Shown here: piece after piece, positions 17,306 to 26,301 of the stretch
Position numbering within the stretch: position 1 is the stretch's first letter
Layout: each line of letters opens with the position of its first letter
Assembly (NCBI RefSeq): GCF_900129885.1
Contig: NZ_FQXE01000017.1
Span: forward strand, 47,558 to 111,557
Reading direction: 5' to 3'
DNA from: Pollutimonas bauzanensis
Lineage (GTDB): Bacteria; Pseudomonadota; Gammaproteobacteria; Burkholderiales; Burkholderiaceae_B
Length of the DNA stretch: 64,000 bases
Position numbers and translations under genes: made by a program
Notes under the pieces: generated by a model
What the model saw: the letters and a program-made list of their open reading frames with translations, nothing else
Databases searched by the model: none
Told to the model about the DNA's origin: nothing

Positions 17306-17331
17306 GTACATTCCTTTCTTCTGGAATGTAC
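17306..17331 (+). promoter_or_regulatory. First hairpin in the rplI-dnaB gap
   Basis: GTACATTCC (17306-17314) pairs perfectly with GGAATGTAC (17323-17331). There is no T-run. The end of its 3' arm, TGTACAC (17327-17333), is also complementary to GTGTACA at 17359-17365 in the terminator, so two alternative folds are possible. Confidence 0.5.
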
Positions 17332-17349
17332 ACTTCGCCCGCATGAAGC

Positions 17350-17376
17350 AAAAAGCCGGTGTACACCGGCTTTTTG
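17350..17376 (+). terminator. Intrinsic terminator of the rpsF operon, upstream of dnaB
   Basis: AAAAAGCCGGTG (17350-17361) pairs with CACCGGCTTTTT, loop TA, and runs straight into T residues followed by GTATTTTTAG. The dnaB start codon is only about 35 bases further on. Confidence 0.88.
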
Positions 17377-17410
17377 TATTTTTAGATCCAATTTGTTCCG
17401 GAGTTTCGAT

Positions 17411-18790
17411 TTGGACAGCAAGAAAAAAAACAGCGACCCGCAGTTGGACTATCTGCGCGTGCCCCCGCATTCGGTCGAGGCCGAACAGTCTGTGCTGGGC
17501 GGCTTGTTGCTGGATAACGCTGCCTGGGACCGGATCACCGATGTATTGAACGAAGACGATTTCTATCGCTTCGACCATAAAATCATCTGGCAGCACATGA
17601 CGCGCCTCATCGGCCTGGCACGGCCGGCCGACGTGGTGACGGTCAACGAGTCGCTGGCCAGCGCGGGCAAGTCCGACGAAGTCGGCGGCCTGGCCTATTT
17701 GAACGCCCTGGCGCACAACACGCCCTCGGCGGCCAACATCCGGCGCTATGCCGAGATCGTCCGCGAGCGCTCCATGCTGCGCAAGCTGGTTTCCGTGGCC
17801 GACGAAATCGCCGCGGCCGCATTCAACCCGCAAGGCAAGGAAGCGCGGCAATTGCTCGACGAGGCCGAGTCCCGGGTATTCCAGATCGCCCAGGAGGGTT
17901 CGCGCGGCACGACCGGCTTCCAGGAAATCCAGCCGCTGCTCACGCAGGTGGTCGAACGCATCGACGAGCTCTACCACCGCGAAGGCGATTCCGACATCAC
18001 GGGCGTGCCTACCGGCTTTACCGATCTGGATCGCATGACTTCCGGTTTGCAGGCGGGCGACCTGGTCATCGTGGCGGGTCGTCCTTCCATGGGCAAGACC
18101 TCGTTCTCGATGAATATCGGCGAACATGTGGCGATCGAGCAGGGGCTGCCGGTGGCGGTGTTCTCGATGGAAATGGGCGCCGTGCAACTGGCCATGCGGA
18201 TGGTGGGTTCGGTGGGGATGCTGGACCAGCACCGCATGCGCACCGGCAAGCTGACGGCCGACGACTGGCCCAGGCTGACTCACGCGGTGCAGCAGGTGCA
18301 GGAGGCGCAGATATATATCGACGAGACGCCGGCCTTGACGTCGATGGAGGTCCGCGCGCGCTCGCGCCGCCTGGCGCGCCAGTGCGGGCAGCTCGGCTTG
18401 ATCATTATCGATTATATGCAGTTGATGTCGGCCAATTCTTCGGGCGAAAACCGCGCCACCGAGATTTCCGAAATCAGCCGGTCGCTGAAGGGGCTGGCCA
18501 AGGAGCTGCAGTGCCCGCTGATCGCTTTGTCGCAGTTGAACCGCAGCCTTGAGCAGCGCCCCAACAAGCGCCCCGTGATGAGCGATTTGCGCGAATCCGG
18601 CGCTATCGAGCAGGACGCCGATTTGATTCTGTTCATTTACCGCGATGAAGTCTACAACCCGGATTCGCCCGACAAGGGCACGGCGGAAATCATCGTGGGC
18701 AAGCAGCGTAACGGCCCTATCGGCAGCGTGCGCCTGACGTTCCAGGGCGCCAGCACCCGGTTCCTGAACTTTACGTCCGGAATGGGCTAG
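17411..18790 (+). CDS. dnaB: Replicative DNA helicase DnaB
   Basis: 459 residues. DnaB is the hexameric 5'-3' helicase of the replication fork. The N-terminal domain begins LRVPPHSVEAEQSVLGGLLLDN. The RecA-like domain has Walker A GRPSMGKTSF, Walker B LIIIDYMQLM and the arginine-finger region SDLRESGAIEQDAD. I start at TTG 17411 because GGAG lies seven bases upstream and the conserved N-terminus follows; the longer frame from 17303 runs through the terminator hairpin and is not credible as protein. The gene thus lies just past a terminator: it needs read-through or a promoter hidden in the 17376-17400 AT-rich stretch. Confidence 0.96.
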   Translation: MDSKKKNSDPQLDYLRVPPHSVEAEQSVLGGLLLDNAAWDRITDVLNEDDFYRFDHKIIWQHMTRLIGLARPADVVTVNESLASAGKSDEVGGLAYLNALAHNTPSAANIRRYAEIVRERSMLRKLVSVADEIAAAAFNPQGKEARQLLDEAESRVFQIAQEGSRGTTGFQEIQPLLTQVVERIDELYHREGDSDITGVPTGFTDLDRMTSGLQAGDLVIVAGRPSMGKTSFSMNIGEHVAIEQGLPVAVFSMEMGAVQLAMRMVGSVGMLDQHRMRTGKLTADDWPRLTHAVQQVQEAQIYIDETPALTSMEVRARSRRLARQCGQLGLIIIDYMQLMSANSSGENRATEISEISRSLKGLAKELQCPLIALSQLNRSLEQRPNKRPVMSDLRESGAIEQDADLILFIYRDEVYNPDSPDKGTAEIIVGKQRNGPIGSVRLTFQGASTRFLNFTSGMG

Positions 18791-18831
18791 GCGCCTGCCC
18801 GTCCGGGCCTGCGCGCTCCCCGACGAAAACG

Positions 18832-19797
18832 CTAGCGGCGGCGCGCGTAGGCGCCGGCTATCATCGCGCAGACGATCAACTGTATCTGGTGGAAAATCAT
18901 CAAAGGCAGAACCACCGCCCCCACCGAACCGCCGGCAAACAGAATATTCGCGATCGGAATGCCGCTGGTCAGGCTTTTCTTCGAGCCGCAAAACAGCAGC
19001 GTGATGCGGTCCGCCACATCGAACTTCAGCAGGCGCCCCAGCAGCAGCGCTATGCCCAGCACCGCTCCCAGCAATACCAGCGAAACAATCACCAGCGCCA
19101 CCAGCGCCGACAAAGGCGTGTTCGCCCACAGCCCGCCGATGACCGCCTCCGAAAACGCCGTATATACCACCAGCAATATCGAACCCTGATCCACCACCTT
19201 CAGCATGCGATTGCGCTTGATCACCCAGGCGCCTATCCAAGGCCTGGCGACCTGTCCCAGCACAAAAGGCAGCAGCAATTGCAGCATGATCTTGCCTACC
19301 GCATCGAACGACAGCGGCATGCTGCCCGCGCTGCTTCCCGCCAGGACCAGGCCCACCAGCACCGGTGTGAGGAACACCCCCAGCAGGCTCGACGCCGAAG
19401 CGCTGCAAACCGCGGCCGGCACATTGCCGCGGGCGATCGAAGTAAAGGCGATCGCCGATTGCACCGTTGCCGGCAGGCAGCAAAGAAACAGCACCCCGGT
19501 ATGCAGGTCGGGCGTGAGAAAGGGATCGAGCAAAGGCCCCGACAGCAGCCCGAGTATCGGAAAGACGATGAAAGTCACCGCGAAAATGCAGCCATGCAGG
19601 CGCCAGTGCGATGCGCCGGCGACTATCGCCTCGCGCGACAGGCGCGCGCCGTGCAGGAAGAACAGCAGCGCAATGGCCAGGTTGGTGATCCAGCCGAAAA
19701 CAGGCGCGCCTATGCCGCGCGCCGGTATAAAGCTGGCCAATAAGATGGCCAGGAACAGTTTGATCAGGAAGGGATCGATGGAAAAGCGCAGCTTCAT
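18832..19797 (-). CDS. Bile acid:sodium symporter family (SBF-like/YfeH type) transporter
   Basis: 321 residues with nine to ten hydrophobic helices, of the SBF-like (PF13593-type) family related to bile acid/sodium symporters. Typical segments are LFFLHGARLSREAI near residue 45 and LPATVQSAIAFTSIARGNVPAAVCSASASSLLG in the middle, where unwound helices cross in this fold; the conserved LLFCGSKKSLTSGIP lies near residue 270. Substrate is unknown; relatives transport organic anions. No Shine-Dalgarno sequence is seen before the ATG, whose upstream is locally AT-rich. Convergent with dnaB, 41 bases apart. Confidence 0.83.
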   Translation of the reverse strand: MKLRFSIDPFLIKLFLAILLASFIPARGIGAPVFGWITNLAIALLFFLHGARLSREAIVAGASHWRLHGCIFAVTFIVFPILGLLSGPLLDPFLTPDLHTGVLFLCCLPATVQSAIAFTSIARGNVPAAVCSASASSLLGVFLTPVLVGLVLAGSSAGSMPLSFDAVGKIMLQLLLPFVLGQVARPWIGAWVIKRNRMLKVVDQGSILLVVYTAFSEAVIGGLWANTPLSALVALVIVSLVLLGAVLGIALLLGRLLKFDVADRITLLFCGSKKSLTSGIPIANILFAGGSVGAVVLPLMIFHQIQLIVCAMIAGAYARRR

Positions 19798-19963
19798 CAG
19801 GGGAATAATTACAGAAAGAAAATTAGGAGAAAGGCAATGGGGATGAAGGGCCGGAGACGGCCCTGGATGGCAAGCCGGTTGGATGGTTTGATCGTTGCCG
19901 CCAGGAAAAAATCAGCGGCATGATGCCCGGGCGGTTGCGGCGCGGCGCATCGGGCGGCCGCGC

Positions 19964-20971
19964 TCACGCGGCATCGCCGCCGGCGGTCATCGCCAGCGCC
20001 AGGTCGTAGGCGGCGCGCAGGGAGGAAGGGTCGGCGATGCCCTGGCCGGCAATGTCGAAGGCGGTGCCGTGGTCGACGCTGGTGCGCACGAAGGGCAGCC
20101 CCACCGTTACGTTCACCCCCTGGTCCACGCCCAGGTACTTGACCGGTATCAGCCCCTGGTCATGGTATTGCGCCACGACGATATCGAATTCGCCCTGGCG
20201 CGCGCGCATGAAGACCGTGTCGCCAGGCCATGGCCCGCTGGCGTCTATGCCTTCGGCCCGGGCCTGCTCGATGGCCGGAGCTATCGCCTGGATTTCTTCC
20301 TGCCCGAAACGGCCGTCTTCGCCGGCATGAGGATTCAGGCCGGCGACGGCGACGCGCGGCCGTTCGATGCCGGCCTGCAGACAGGCCCGCTGCGCCAGGC
20401 GTATGGTGTCCAGTTCGGCGTCGTAGCTGATGAGCGGGCTCACCTGGCTCAAGGGGACATGTATCGTCACCAGGATGACGCGCAGCTCGGGGTTCGCGAG
20501 CATCATGGCGTAGCGCGGCGTCCCGGTCCTTTCGGCCAGGATCTCGGTGTGGCCGGGATAATCGATGCCGCCGGCCTGCATGGCTTTTTTATTGAGCGGG
20601 GCAGTCACTATCGCGCGCAGATGGCCGGCCTGCGCGTCATCGATGGCATGGCAGAGGTATTCATAGGCGCCGCGGCCGGCGGCGGCGCTGAGCTGCCCGG
20701 CGGGCAGGTCGGCGGGCAGGGCCTGCCAGCGATTGAGCACCGGGATTATCCCCGCGCCGCCGGGCGCCAGCCCGGCTTCGCTGATGATCTCCACGCGCAG
20801 GGCATCGGCCAGTTCCAGCTGGTCTATCGTAGCCTGCATAATCCCCGCGTCGCCATACACCAGCGCGGCGTGAGGCAAACCGGCAGCGAACAGTTTGACG
20901 ATGATTTCGGGGCCGATGCCGGCGGCATCCCCCATGGTGAATCCTACCGGCAGCGGCGTAGTCTGGCTCAT
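19964..20971 (-). CDS. pdxA: 4-hydroxythreonine-4-phosphate dehydrogenase
   Basis: 335 residues. PdxA oxidises 4-phosphohydroxy-L-threonine in the DXP-dependent pathway to pyridoxal phosphate; DXP itself is made by Dxs in this window. Signature segments are TMGDAAGIGPEI at the N-terminus, VTAPLNKKAMQAGGIDYPGHTEIL and LPFVRTSVDHGTAFDIAG with the metal-binding His residues. The ATG at 20969-20971 is five bases after the stop of the PIN-PhoH gene, so it is co-transcribed. The 166-bp gap downstream to the SBF gene holds a short AGGGCCG/CGGCCCT hairpin (19847-19864) without a T-run. Confidence 0.93.
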   Translation of the reverse strand: MSQTTPLPVGFTMGDAAGIGPEIIVKLFAAGLPHAALVYGDAGIMQATIDQLELADALRVEIISEAGLAPGGAGIIPVLNRWQALPADLPAGQLSAAAGRGAYEYLCHAIDDAQAGHLRAIVTAPLNKKAMQAGGIDYPGHTEILAERTGTPRYAMMLANPELRVILVTIHVPLSQVSPLISYDAELDTIRLAQRACLQAGIERPRVAVAGLNPHAGEDGRFGQEEIQAIAPAIEQARAEGIDASGPWPGDTVFMRARQGEFDIVVAQYHDQGLIPVKYLGVDQGVNVTVGLPFVRTSVDHGTAFDIAGQGIADPSSLRAAYDLALAMTAGGDAA

Positions 20972-20976
20972 GGACG

Positions 20977-22620
20977 CTACAGGGCTTCGCTGGCGTAATC
21001 GGCCAGGCGCGAGCGTTCGCCGCGCTGCAGCGTAATATGCCCGGCATGCGGCCAGCCCTTGAAGCGGTCCACCACATAAGTCAGGCCGGAGCTGCCCTCG
21101 GTCAGGTAGGGGGTGTCGATCTGGGCGATATTCCCCAGGCAGATGATTTTCGTTCCGGGCCCCGCCCGCGTGACCAGGGTTTTCATTTGCTTGGGCGTCA
21201 GGTTCTGGGCCTCGTCTATGATCAGTATCTTGTTCAGGAAAGTGCGTCCCCGCATGAAATTCAGCGACTTGACCTTGATGCGCGAGCGTATCAGTTCCAT
21301 GGTCGAGCTCTTGGTCCAGTCCTGGCCGCTGGCGCTGGGCGCGATGTCGCCATTGCCCGGGCCCAGGTGCAGCACTTCGAGGTTGTCTTCCAGGGCGCCC
21401 ATCCAGGGCAGCATTTTCTCTTCCTCGGTGCCGGGCAGGAAGCCGATGTCGTCGCCCACGGGAACCGTTGCCCGGGTGATGATGATCTCGTTGTAGCGCT
21501 TGGTTTCGAGCGTTTGCGTCAGGGCGGCGGCCAGGGCCAGCAGCGTCTTGCCGGTTCCCGCCTGTCCGAGCAGCGAAACGAAATCGCAGTCGGGGTTCAT
21601 CAGCAGGTTCAGGGCGAAGTTCTGTTCGCGGTTGCGCGCGGTAATGCCCCACACATTGTTCTTGCCATGGCTGTAGTCGCGCAGCGTCGCCAGCACGGCG
21701 CTTTTGCCGCTGACCTCCTTGACCTGCGCCTGCAGCGGAAGCTCGCCATCGAAATACACGAATTCATTGACGATGAATTCCGAACACAAGGGCCCCTTGA
21801 TGCGGTAGTAGGTGGTGCCGCCTTGCTGCCAGGATTCGACATCCTTGCCGTGCTTGAGCCAGAAATTTTCCGGCAGGGGCATGACGCCGTCGTACAGCAG
21901 ATCGGAATCGTCCAGGACATGGTCGTTCAGGTAGTCCTCGGCGGGCAGCCCCAGCGAACGCGCCTTCAGGCGCATGTTGATATCCTTGGATACCAGCACC
22001 ACGGCGCGCTTGGGGTACACGGCCTGCAAGGCATGCACCACATTCAGGATGACATTGTCGGCCTTGCCTATGGGCAATTCGATAGGCAGTTCGGAATGCA
22101 TGGCCGTGGTCTGGAAATGCAGCTTGCCCAGGGCCTCCACATTGCCCAGGGCGTCCAGTTCGACGCCTTTGTCGAGCTCGGTCGAACTGCCCACCAGGCC
22201 GTCGAGGAAGCGGCTGACCTGGCGGGCGTTGCGCGCCACCTCGGACATGCCTTTTTTCTGGTGATCGAGCTCTTCGAGCACGATCATGGGCAGGAAGATA
22301 TCGTGTTCCTCGAACTTGAACAGGGAATTCGAATCGTGCAGCAGCACATTGGTGTCGAGCACGAACAATTTGCGCTTGGCCACGGGCAGGCGGGTTTTTT
22401 TGGCGGGACGCGATGCCACCACCGCCAAGGCCGGCGCCTCGGGCGCGGGCAACACGAGGGGGGCGCCTGACGGCTTGGCCGGCGCCTGGCGCCTTGCCTG
22501 CGGGGCGGGGGCCTCGGTGGTGACTGGAGCTTCTGCAAGCGCTGGCGCAGCGGTCGCCTCACGGTAAGCAACAGGGGAAATCATGGCTCCCATGCGGGTC
22601 GGCAACTTTGGTAGCGGCAT
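20977..22620 (-). CDS. PhoH2-type protein: PIN ribonuclease domain fused to PhoH ATPase
   Basis: 547 residues. After an Ala/Pro-rich, probably disordered stretch (about 15-80) comes a PIN domain starting FVLDTNVLLHD (Asp89), with the acidic residues of VLEELDHQ and VLVSKDINMRLKA completing the nuclease site. The C-terminal third is a PhoH/RecA-like ATPase: Walker A GQAGTGKTLLAL, Walker B ILIIDEAQNLT. Proteins of this layout (YlaK/PhoH2) are linked to RNA unwinding and cleavage; in some species they form toxin-antitoxin modules, but no small antitoxin ORF is evident here. I start at the ATG at 22618-22620, with AGGAG ten bases upstream. It lies between bcp and pdxA. Confidence 0.9.
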   Translation of the reverse strand: MPLPKLPTRMGAMISPVAYREATAAPALAEAPVTTEAPAPQARRQAPAKPSGAPLVLPAPEAPALAVVASRPAKKTRLPVAKRKLFVLDTNVLLHDSNSLFKFEEHDIFLPMIVLEELDHQKKGMSEVARNARQVSRFLDGLVGSSTELDKGVELDALGNVEALGKLHFQTTAMHSELPIELPIGKADNVILNVVHALQAVYPKRAVVLVSKDINMRLKARSLGLPAEDYLNDHVLDDSDLLYDGVMPLPENFWLKHGKDVESWQQGGTTYYRIKGPLCSEFIVNEFVYFDGELPLQAQVKEVSGKSAVLATLRDYSHGKNNVWGITARNREQNFALNLLMNPDCDFVSLLGQAGTGKTLLALAAALTQTLETKRYNEIIITRATVPVGDDIGFLPGTEEEKMLPWMGALEDNLEVLHLGPGNGDIAPSASGQDWTKSSTMELIRSRIKVKSLNFMRGRTFLNKILIIDEAQNLTPKQMKTLVTRAGPGTKIICLGNIAQIDTPYLTEGSSGLTYVVDRFKGWPHAGHITLQRGERSRLADYASEAL

Positions 22621-22697
22621 AAGGTGTGTGCTCCTGGGCGTTCTGGAATGTAAAGGGCTTGCGGGATCGTTTAAGAAGTATGGGGGCCGGCGCCGCG

Positions 22698-23165
22698 TCA
22701 GGCCTGCTCCTGGACGGCCTGCAAGACCTCGTCGACATGGCCCGCAACCCGCAAGCCACGCCATTCGCGGATCAGCACGCCTTGTCCGTCGAGCAGGAAT
22801 GTGCTGCGTTCGACCCCCCTTACCTGTTTACCGTACATGTTTTTCATTTTCATGACGCCGAACAATTGACACATGGTTTCATCGGGGTCCGCAATCAGGG
22901 GAAACGGCAGGTTCTGCTTTTCGGCGAAGCTGGCATGCGATTTCAGGGAGTCGCGCGATATGCCCACGATCTGGCAGCCGGCGTCGATGAAGTCTTGGTA
23001 GCGGTCGCGGAAGCCCTGGGCTTCGGTGGTGCAGCCGGGCGTGCTGTCCTTGGGGTAGAAGTACAGCACGGCGCAATGGCCGCGCAGGCTGTCCAGGCTT
23101 ATTTCGCCCTGGGTGCTGGCGGCGGTGAAGGGCGGAACGGCCAGTCCAACTGCTATGTCGCTCAT
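22698..23165 (-). CDS. bcp: Peroxiredoxin, Bcp/PrxQ type
   Basis: 155 residues. Thiol peroxidase that reduces H2O2 and organic peroxides in the cytoplasm. The active site is FYPKDSTPGCTTEAQGF with peroxidatic Cys45; conserved Arg is in GVERSTFLLD. The resolving Cys that E. coli Bcp has five residues later is replaced by Gln50; other cysteines (Cys64 in DAGCQIVG and one in ETMCQLFG) may serve instead, or the enzyme may be of 1-Cys type. The ATG overlaps the stop of the upstream Mth938-like gene (ATGA), and the PIN-PhoH gene follows. Confidence 0.92.
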   Translation of the reverse strand: MSDIAVGLAVPPFTAASTQGEISLDSLRGHCAVLYFYPKDSTPGCTTEAQGFRDRYQDFIDAGCQIVGISRDSLKSHASFAEKQNLPFPLIADPDETMCQLFGVMKMKNMYGKQVRGVERSTFLLDGQGVLIREWRGLRVAGHVDEVLQAVQEQA

Positions 23166-23608
23166 GCGGCTTCCTCGAGGGGTAACAGGGCGGCGATAAC
23201 GCGGCGCCCTTCGGACATCAGGATATTGTAGGTGCGCGCGGCGGCCTGGGTGCTCATGGCCTCTATGCCTATGCCTATTTCGAGCAGAGGGCGCGTGACA
23301 TGGGCAGGCAGCAGATGCTGCCTGAGCCCGGTGCCTATCAGCAGGACCTCCGGGGCATCCGCCGGCTTTTGCGGCGCGCCGCCATCCAGGAAGGCCATGG
23401 GGTCGGCCTTGACGTCGCCCAGCCCGGCGACGGCGCGCAGCGCATCGGCGGTGATGTCGCCCACGACTTTCACCTGCCAGGTATTGATGTCGCCTTCGGG
23501 CCCGAAATACACGGCGTGCCCGTACGACACTTCATTGATTTCTATGTAGTCATGCCCGTACGCGGTCACCGTGTTGAGCGCCGGGTTGGATTCGCTTTGC
23601 AATTGCAC
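23162..23608 (-). CDS. Mth938-like (DUF498/NDUFAF3 family) protein
   Basis: 148 residues. Homologous in pattern to the Mth938/DUF498 fold: YGHDYIEINEVSYGHAVYFGPEG, then GTGLRQHLLPAHV and the SEGRRVIAALLPLE end. Bacterial members have no settled function; the eukaryotic relative NDUFAF3 assists complex I assembly. I start at GTG 23606-23608, because GGGAG lies seven bases upstream; a TTG at 23644 extends the frame but lacks a site. The stop overlaps the bcp ATG by four bases, giving the operon order Mth938-like, bcp, PIN-PhoH, pdxA. Confidence 0.82.
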   Translation of the reverse strand: MQLQSESNPALNTVTAYGHDYIEINEVSYGHAVYFGPEGDINTWQVKVVGDITADALRAVAGLGDVKADPMAFLDGGAPQKPADAPEVLLIGTGLRQHLLPAHVTRPLLEIGIGIEAMSTQAAARTYNILMSEGRRVIAALLPLEEAA

Positions 23609-23714
23609 GAAAAAACTCCCAAAGTCTTGAAGATCATAGCGCAAAGCGGCGCCCCGGATGACGATTCCCGGTTTTTTTTGGATCGTTTAAACTACTGGAC
23701 CGTCCCGTAACCAT

Positions 23715-23743
23715 TTGCCCTGCGCGCCGGCTTAGGCTAGATT
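23715..23743 (+). promoter_or_regulatory. Sigma-70 promoter for alaC-hom-thrC
   Basis: TTGCCC (23715-23720), 17-base spacer, TAGATT (23738-23743). Expected start near 23750 gives a leader of about 59 bases with AAGGA before the alaC ATG. The leader is too short for a peptide-type threonine attenuator. Confidence 0.5.
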
Positions 23744-23808
23744 ATCGAAGTTGTTGCGCTGCACCCATCGATACGTTTTCCCTCCCGTTTTGTCACCCAA
23801 GGACCATC

Positions 23809-24996
23809 ATGACCAGCTTTCCGCGTATAGAGCGTTTACCGCCCTATGTTTTCAACATTACCGGCGAATTGAAAATGGCGGCGCGACGACGGGGGGAAGA
23901 CATCATCGACATGTCCATGGGCAATCCCGATGGCCCCACACCCAAGCATATCGTGGACAAGCTGGTCGAGGCCGCCTCGCGGCCCGACACCCACGGCTAT
24001 TCGGTGTCCAAAGGGATACCGCGCCTGCGCAAGGCGATTTCCGGCTGGTACGAGCGCCGCTACGGCGTGCAGATCGACCCTGACACCGAAGCGATCGTCA
24101 CCATAGGCTCCAAGGAAGGCCTGGCCCATTTGATGCTGGCCACGCTGGACCGCGGCGATACCGTGCTGGTGCCCAATCCCAGCTATCCCATACATATCTA
24201 CGGCGCCGTCATCGCCGGGGCCAATATCCGCTCGGTGCCCATGACGCCGGGCCTGGATTTCTTCGAGGAAATCGACAGGGCCGTGCGCGAAAGCATACCC
24301 AAGCCCAAGATGATGATACTGGGTTTCCCCAGCAATCCCACCGCCCAGTGCGTGGACCTGTCGTTCTTCGAGCGGGTGATCGCCCTGGCCAAGGAGCACA
24401 ATATCCTGGTGGTTCACGACCTGGCCTACGCGGACATCACCTTCGACGGCTATGTGGCGCCGTCCATCATGCAGGTCGAAGGCGCGCGCGATGTGGCCGT
24501 CGAGTTCTTCACCATGAGCAAAAGCTACAACATGGCCGGCTGGCGCGTGGGCTTCATGGTGGGCAACCAGGAACTGGTCAATGCCCTGGCGCGCATCAAA
24601 AGCTATCACGACTACGGCACTTTCACCCCTATCCAGGTGGCTTCGATCGCCGCGCTCGAAGGGCCCCAGGAGGGCGTGGCGCAGGTGGTCGAGCAATACC
24701 GCAACCGCCGCGACGTGCTGGCCAAAGGCCTGCACGAGGCCGGCTGGATGGTCGATATCCCCAAGGCTTCCATGTATATCTGGGCCAAGATTCCCGATTT
24801 CTACCAGAAGCTCGGCTCGCTCGAATTCGCCAAGCGCCTGCTGGCCGACGCCAAGGTGGCGGTGTCGCCCGGCATAGGGTTTGGCGAATACGGCGATGAA
24901 TATGTGCGTTTCGCCCTGATCGAAAACGAGCAGCGCACCCGCCAGGCGGTGCGCGGCATTAAAGAAATGTTCCGCAAGGACGGATTAGGCAAGTAA
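23809..24996 (+). CDS. alaC: PLP-dependent alanine transaminase (AlaC type)
   Basis: 395 residues, fold type I aminotransferase. N-terminus [33 protein letters not shown] (in pieces: [16 protein letters not shown]) is characteristic of AlaC rather than AspC. PLP-binding features are [16 protein letters not shown] and the Schiff-base Lys in [15 protein letters not shown]. It makes alanine from pyruvate and glutamate. It is followed directly by hom (stop TAA then ATG with no gap) and thrC, an order common in betaproteobacteria, and is driven by the promoter at 23715-23743. Confidence 0.9.
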   Translation: MTSFPRIERLPPYVFNITGELKMAARRRGEDIIDMSMGNPDGPTPKHIVDKLVEAASRPDTHGYSVSKGIPRLRKAISGWYERRYGVQIDPDTEAIVTIGSKEGLAHLMLATLDRGDTVLVPNPSYPIHIYGAVIAGANIRSVPMTPGLDFFEEIDRAVRESIPKPKMMILGFPSNPTAQCVDLSFFERVIALAKEHNILVVHDLAYADITFDGYVAPSIMQVEGARDVAVEFFTMSKSYNMAGWRVGFMVGNQELVNALARIKSYHDYGTFTPIQVASIAALEGPQEGVAQVVEQYRNRRDVLAKGLHEAGWMVDIPKASMYIWAKIPDFYQKLGSLEFAKRLLADAKVAVSPGIGFGEYGDEYVRFALIENEQRTRQAVRGIKEMFRKDGLGK

Positions 24997-26301
24997 ATGA
25001 GTCCTATCAAAGTTGGTTTATTGGGCCTGGGCGTCGTTGGCGGCGGCACCTGGAAAGTATTGACGCGCAACGCGGAAGAAATCGCCCGCCGCGCGGGCCG
25101 GCGCATCGAAGTGGCCGCCGTGGCGGTGCGCGATACCGGCAAGGCCAGGCGCCTGGTGGGGAACGACGTCCTGGTCACGCAGGACGGCATGGACGTCGTG
25201 CGGCATCCCGATATCGACATCGTCGTCGAGCTGATCGGCGGCGATACGCTGGCGCGCGAACTCATCATGGAAGCCATCAGCCAGGGCAAGCACGTGGTTA
25301 CCGCCAACAAGGCCCTGCTGGCCATGCATGGCAATGAAATCTTCGCCGCGGCGCACGCCAAGGGCGTCATGGTGGCCTTCGAAGCGGCCGTCGCCGGCGG
25401 CATACCCATCATCAAGGCGATACGCGAGGGCCTTACCGCCAATCGCATCCAGTGGCTGGCGGGCATTATCAACGGCACGACCAATTTCATCCTGTCGGAA
25501 ATGCGCACGCGCGGCCTGCCTTTTCACGAGGTGCTGGCCGAGGCGCAGCGGCTGGGCTACGCCGAGACCGATCCGACTTTCGACATCGAAGGCGTGGATG
25601 CCGCGCACAAGCTGACGCTGCTGGCTTCGCTGGCTTTCGGCATACCGGTGCAGTTCGGCAAGGCGCATATCGAAGGGATATCCTCGCTGGCTCCGGAAGA
25701 CATCGCCCATGCCGAACGCCTGGGTTACCGCATCAAGCTGCTGGGCATTACGCGCCGGCGCGACGACGGCATCGAACTGCGTGTGCACCCCACGCTGGTG
25801 CCCATGGAATGCCTGCTTGCCAATGTCGAGGGCGCCATGAATGCCGTGCTGGTGCATGGCGATGTGGTGGGCGCCACGCTCTATTACGGCCAGGGAGCCG
25901 GCGAGCAGCCCACCGCCTCGGCGGTGGTGGCCGACCTGGTCGATGTCACCCGGCTGCAGGCGGCCGACCCGGAGCACCGGGTGCCGCATCTGGCTTTTCA
26001 GCCCGACGCGATGGACGATATCGCCATCCTGCCGATTGCCGAGGTGCAGTCGTCCTACTACCTGCGCCTGCGCGTGGAGGATCGCCCCGGCGTGCTGGCC
26101 GACCTGGCGCGCATACTGTCGGACTCCGGCATTTCCATAGGCTCCATGTTCCAGGAACCGCATGGCGCCACCGAGGCCGATATCATTTTCCTGTCGCACT
26201 CGGCGCGCGAAGGCGATGTCGACGCGGCGCTGGAACGCATCCAGGGCCTGCCCTTTGTCCGGTCCGAAGTCACGCGTCTGCGTGTGGAGAGCCTGTTATG
26301 A
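24997..26301 (+). CDS. hom: Homoserine dehydrogenase
   Basis: 434 residues. It reduces aspartate semialdehyde to homoserine, the branch to threonine and methionine. The NAD(P) loop is GLGVVGGGTW near the N-terminus. The catalytic region has TANKALLA and AGIINGTTNFILSEM, and EAQRLGYAETDPTFDIEG. A C-terminal ACT domain (YYLRLRVEDRPGVLADLARI) indicates feedback control, probably by threonine. There is no fused aspartokinase. The stop overlaps the thrC ATG (ATGA), so translation is coupled. Confidence 0.96.
   Translation: MSPIKVGLLGLGVVGGGTWKVLTRNAEEIARRAGRRIEVAAVAVRDTGKARRLVGNDVLVTQDGMDVVRHPDIDIVVELIGGDTLARELIMEAISQGKHVVTANKALLAMHGNEIFAAAHAKGVMVAFEAAVAGGIPIIKAIREGLTANRIQWLAGIINGTTNFILSEMRTRGLPFHEVLAEAQRLGYAETDPTFDIEGVDAAHKLTLLASLAFGIPVQFGKAHIEGISSLAPEDIAHAERLGYRIKLLGITRRRDDGIELRVHPTLVPMECLLANVEGAMNAVLVHGDVVGATLYYGQGAGEQPTASAVVADLVDVTRLQAADPEHRVPHLAFQPDAMDDIAILPIAEVQSSYYLRLRVEDRPGVLADLARILSDSGISIGSMFQEPHGATEADIIFLSHSAREGDVDAALERIQGLPFVRSEVTRLRVESLL

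Noticed and set aside
17303..17410. N-terminal extension of dnaB to an upstream ATG
   Set aside because: It would translate through both hairpins and the intrinsic terminator and adds residues foreign to DnaB. The TTG at 17411 has GGAG at proper distance.
23642..23644. TTG start for the Mth938-like gene
   Set aside because: No ribosome binding site there, while GTG at 23606-23608 has GGGAG seven bases upstream.
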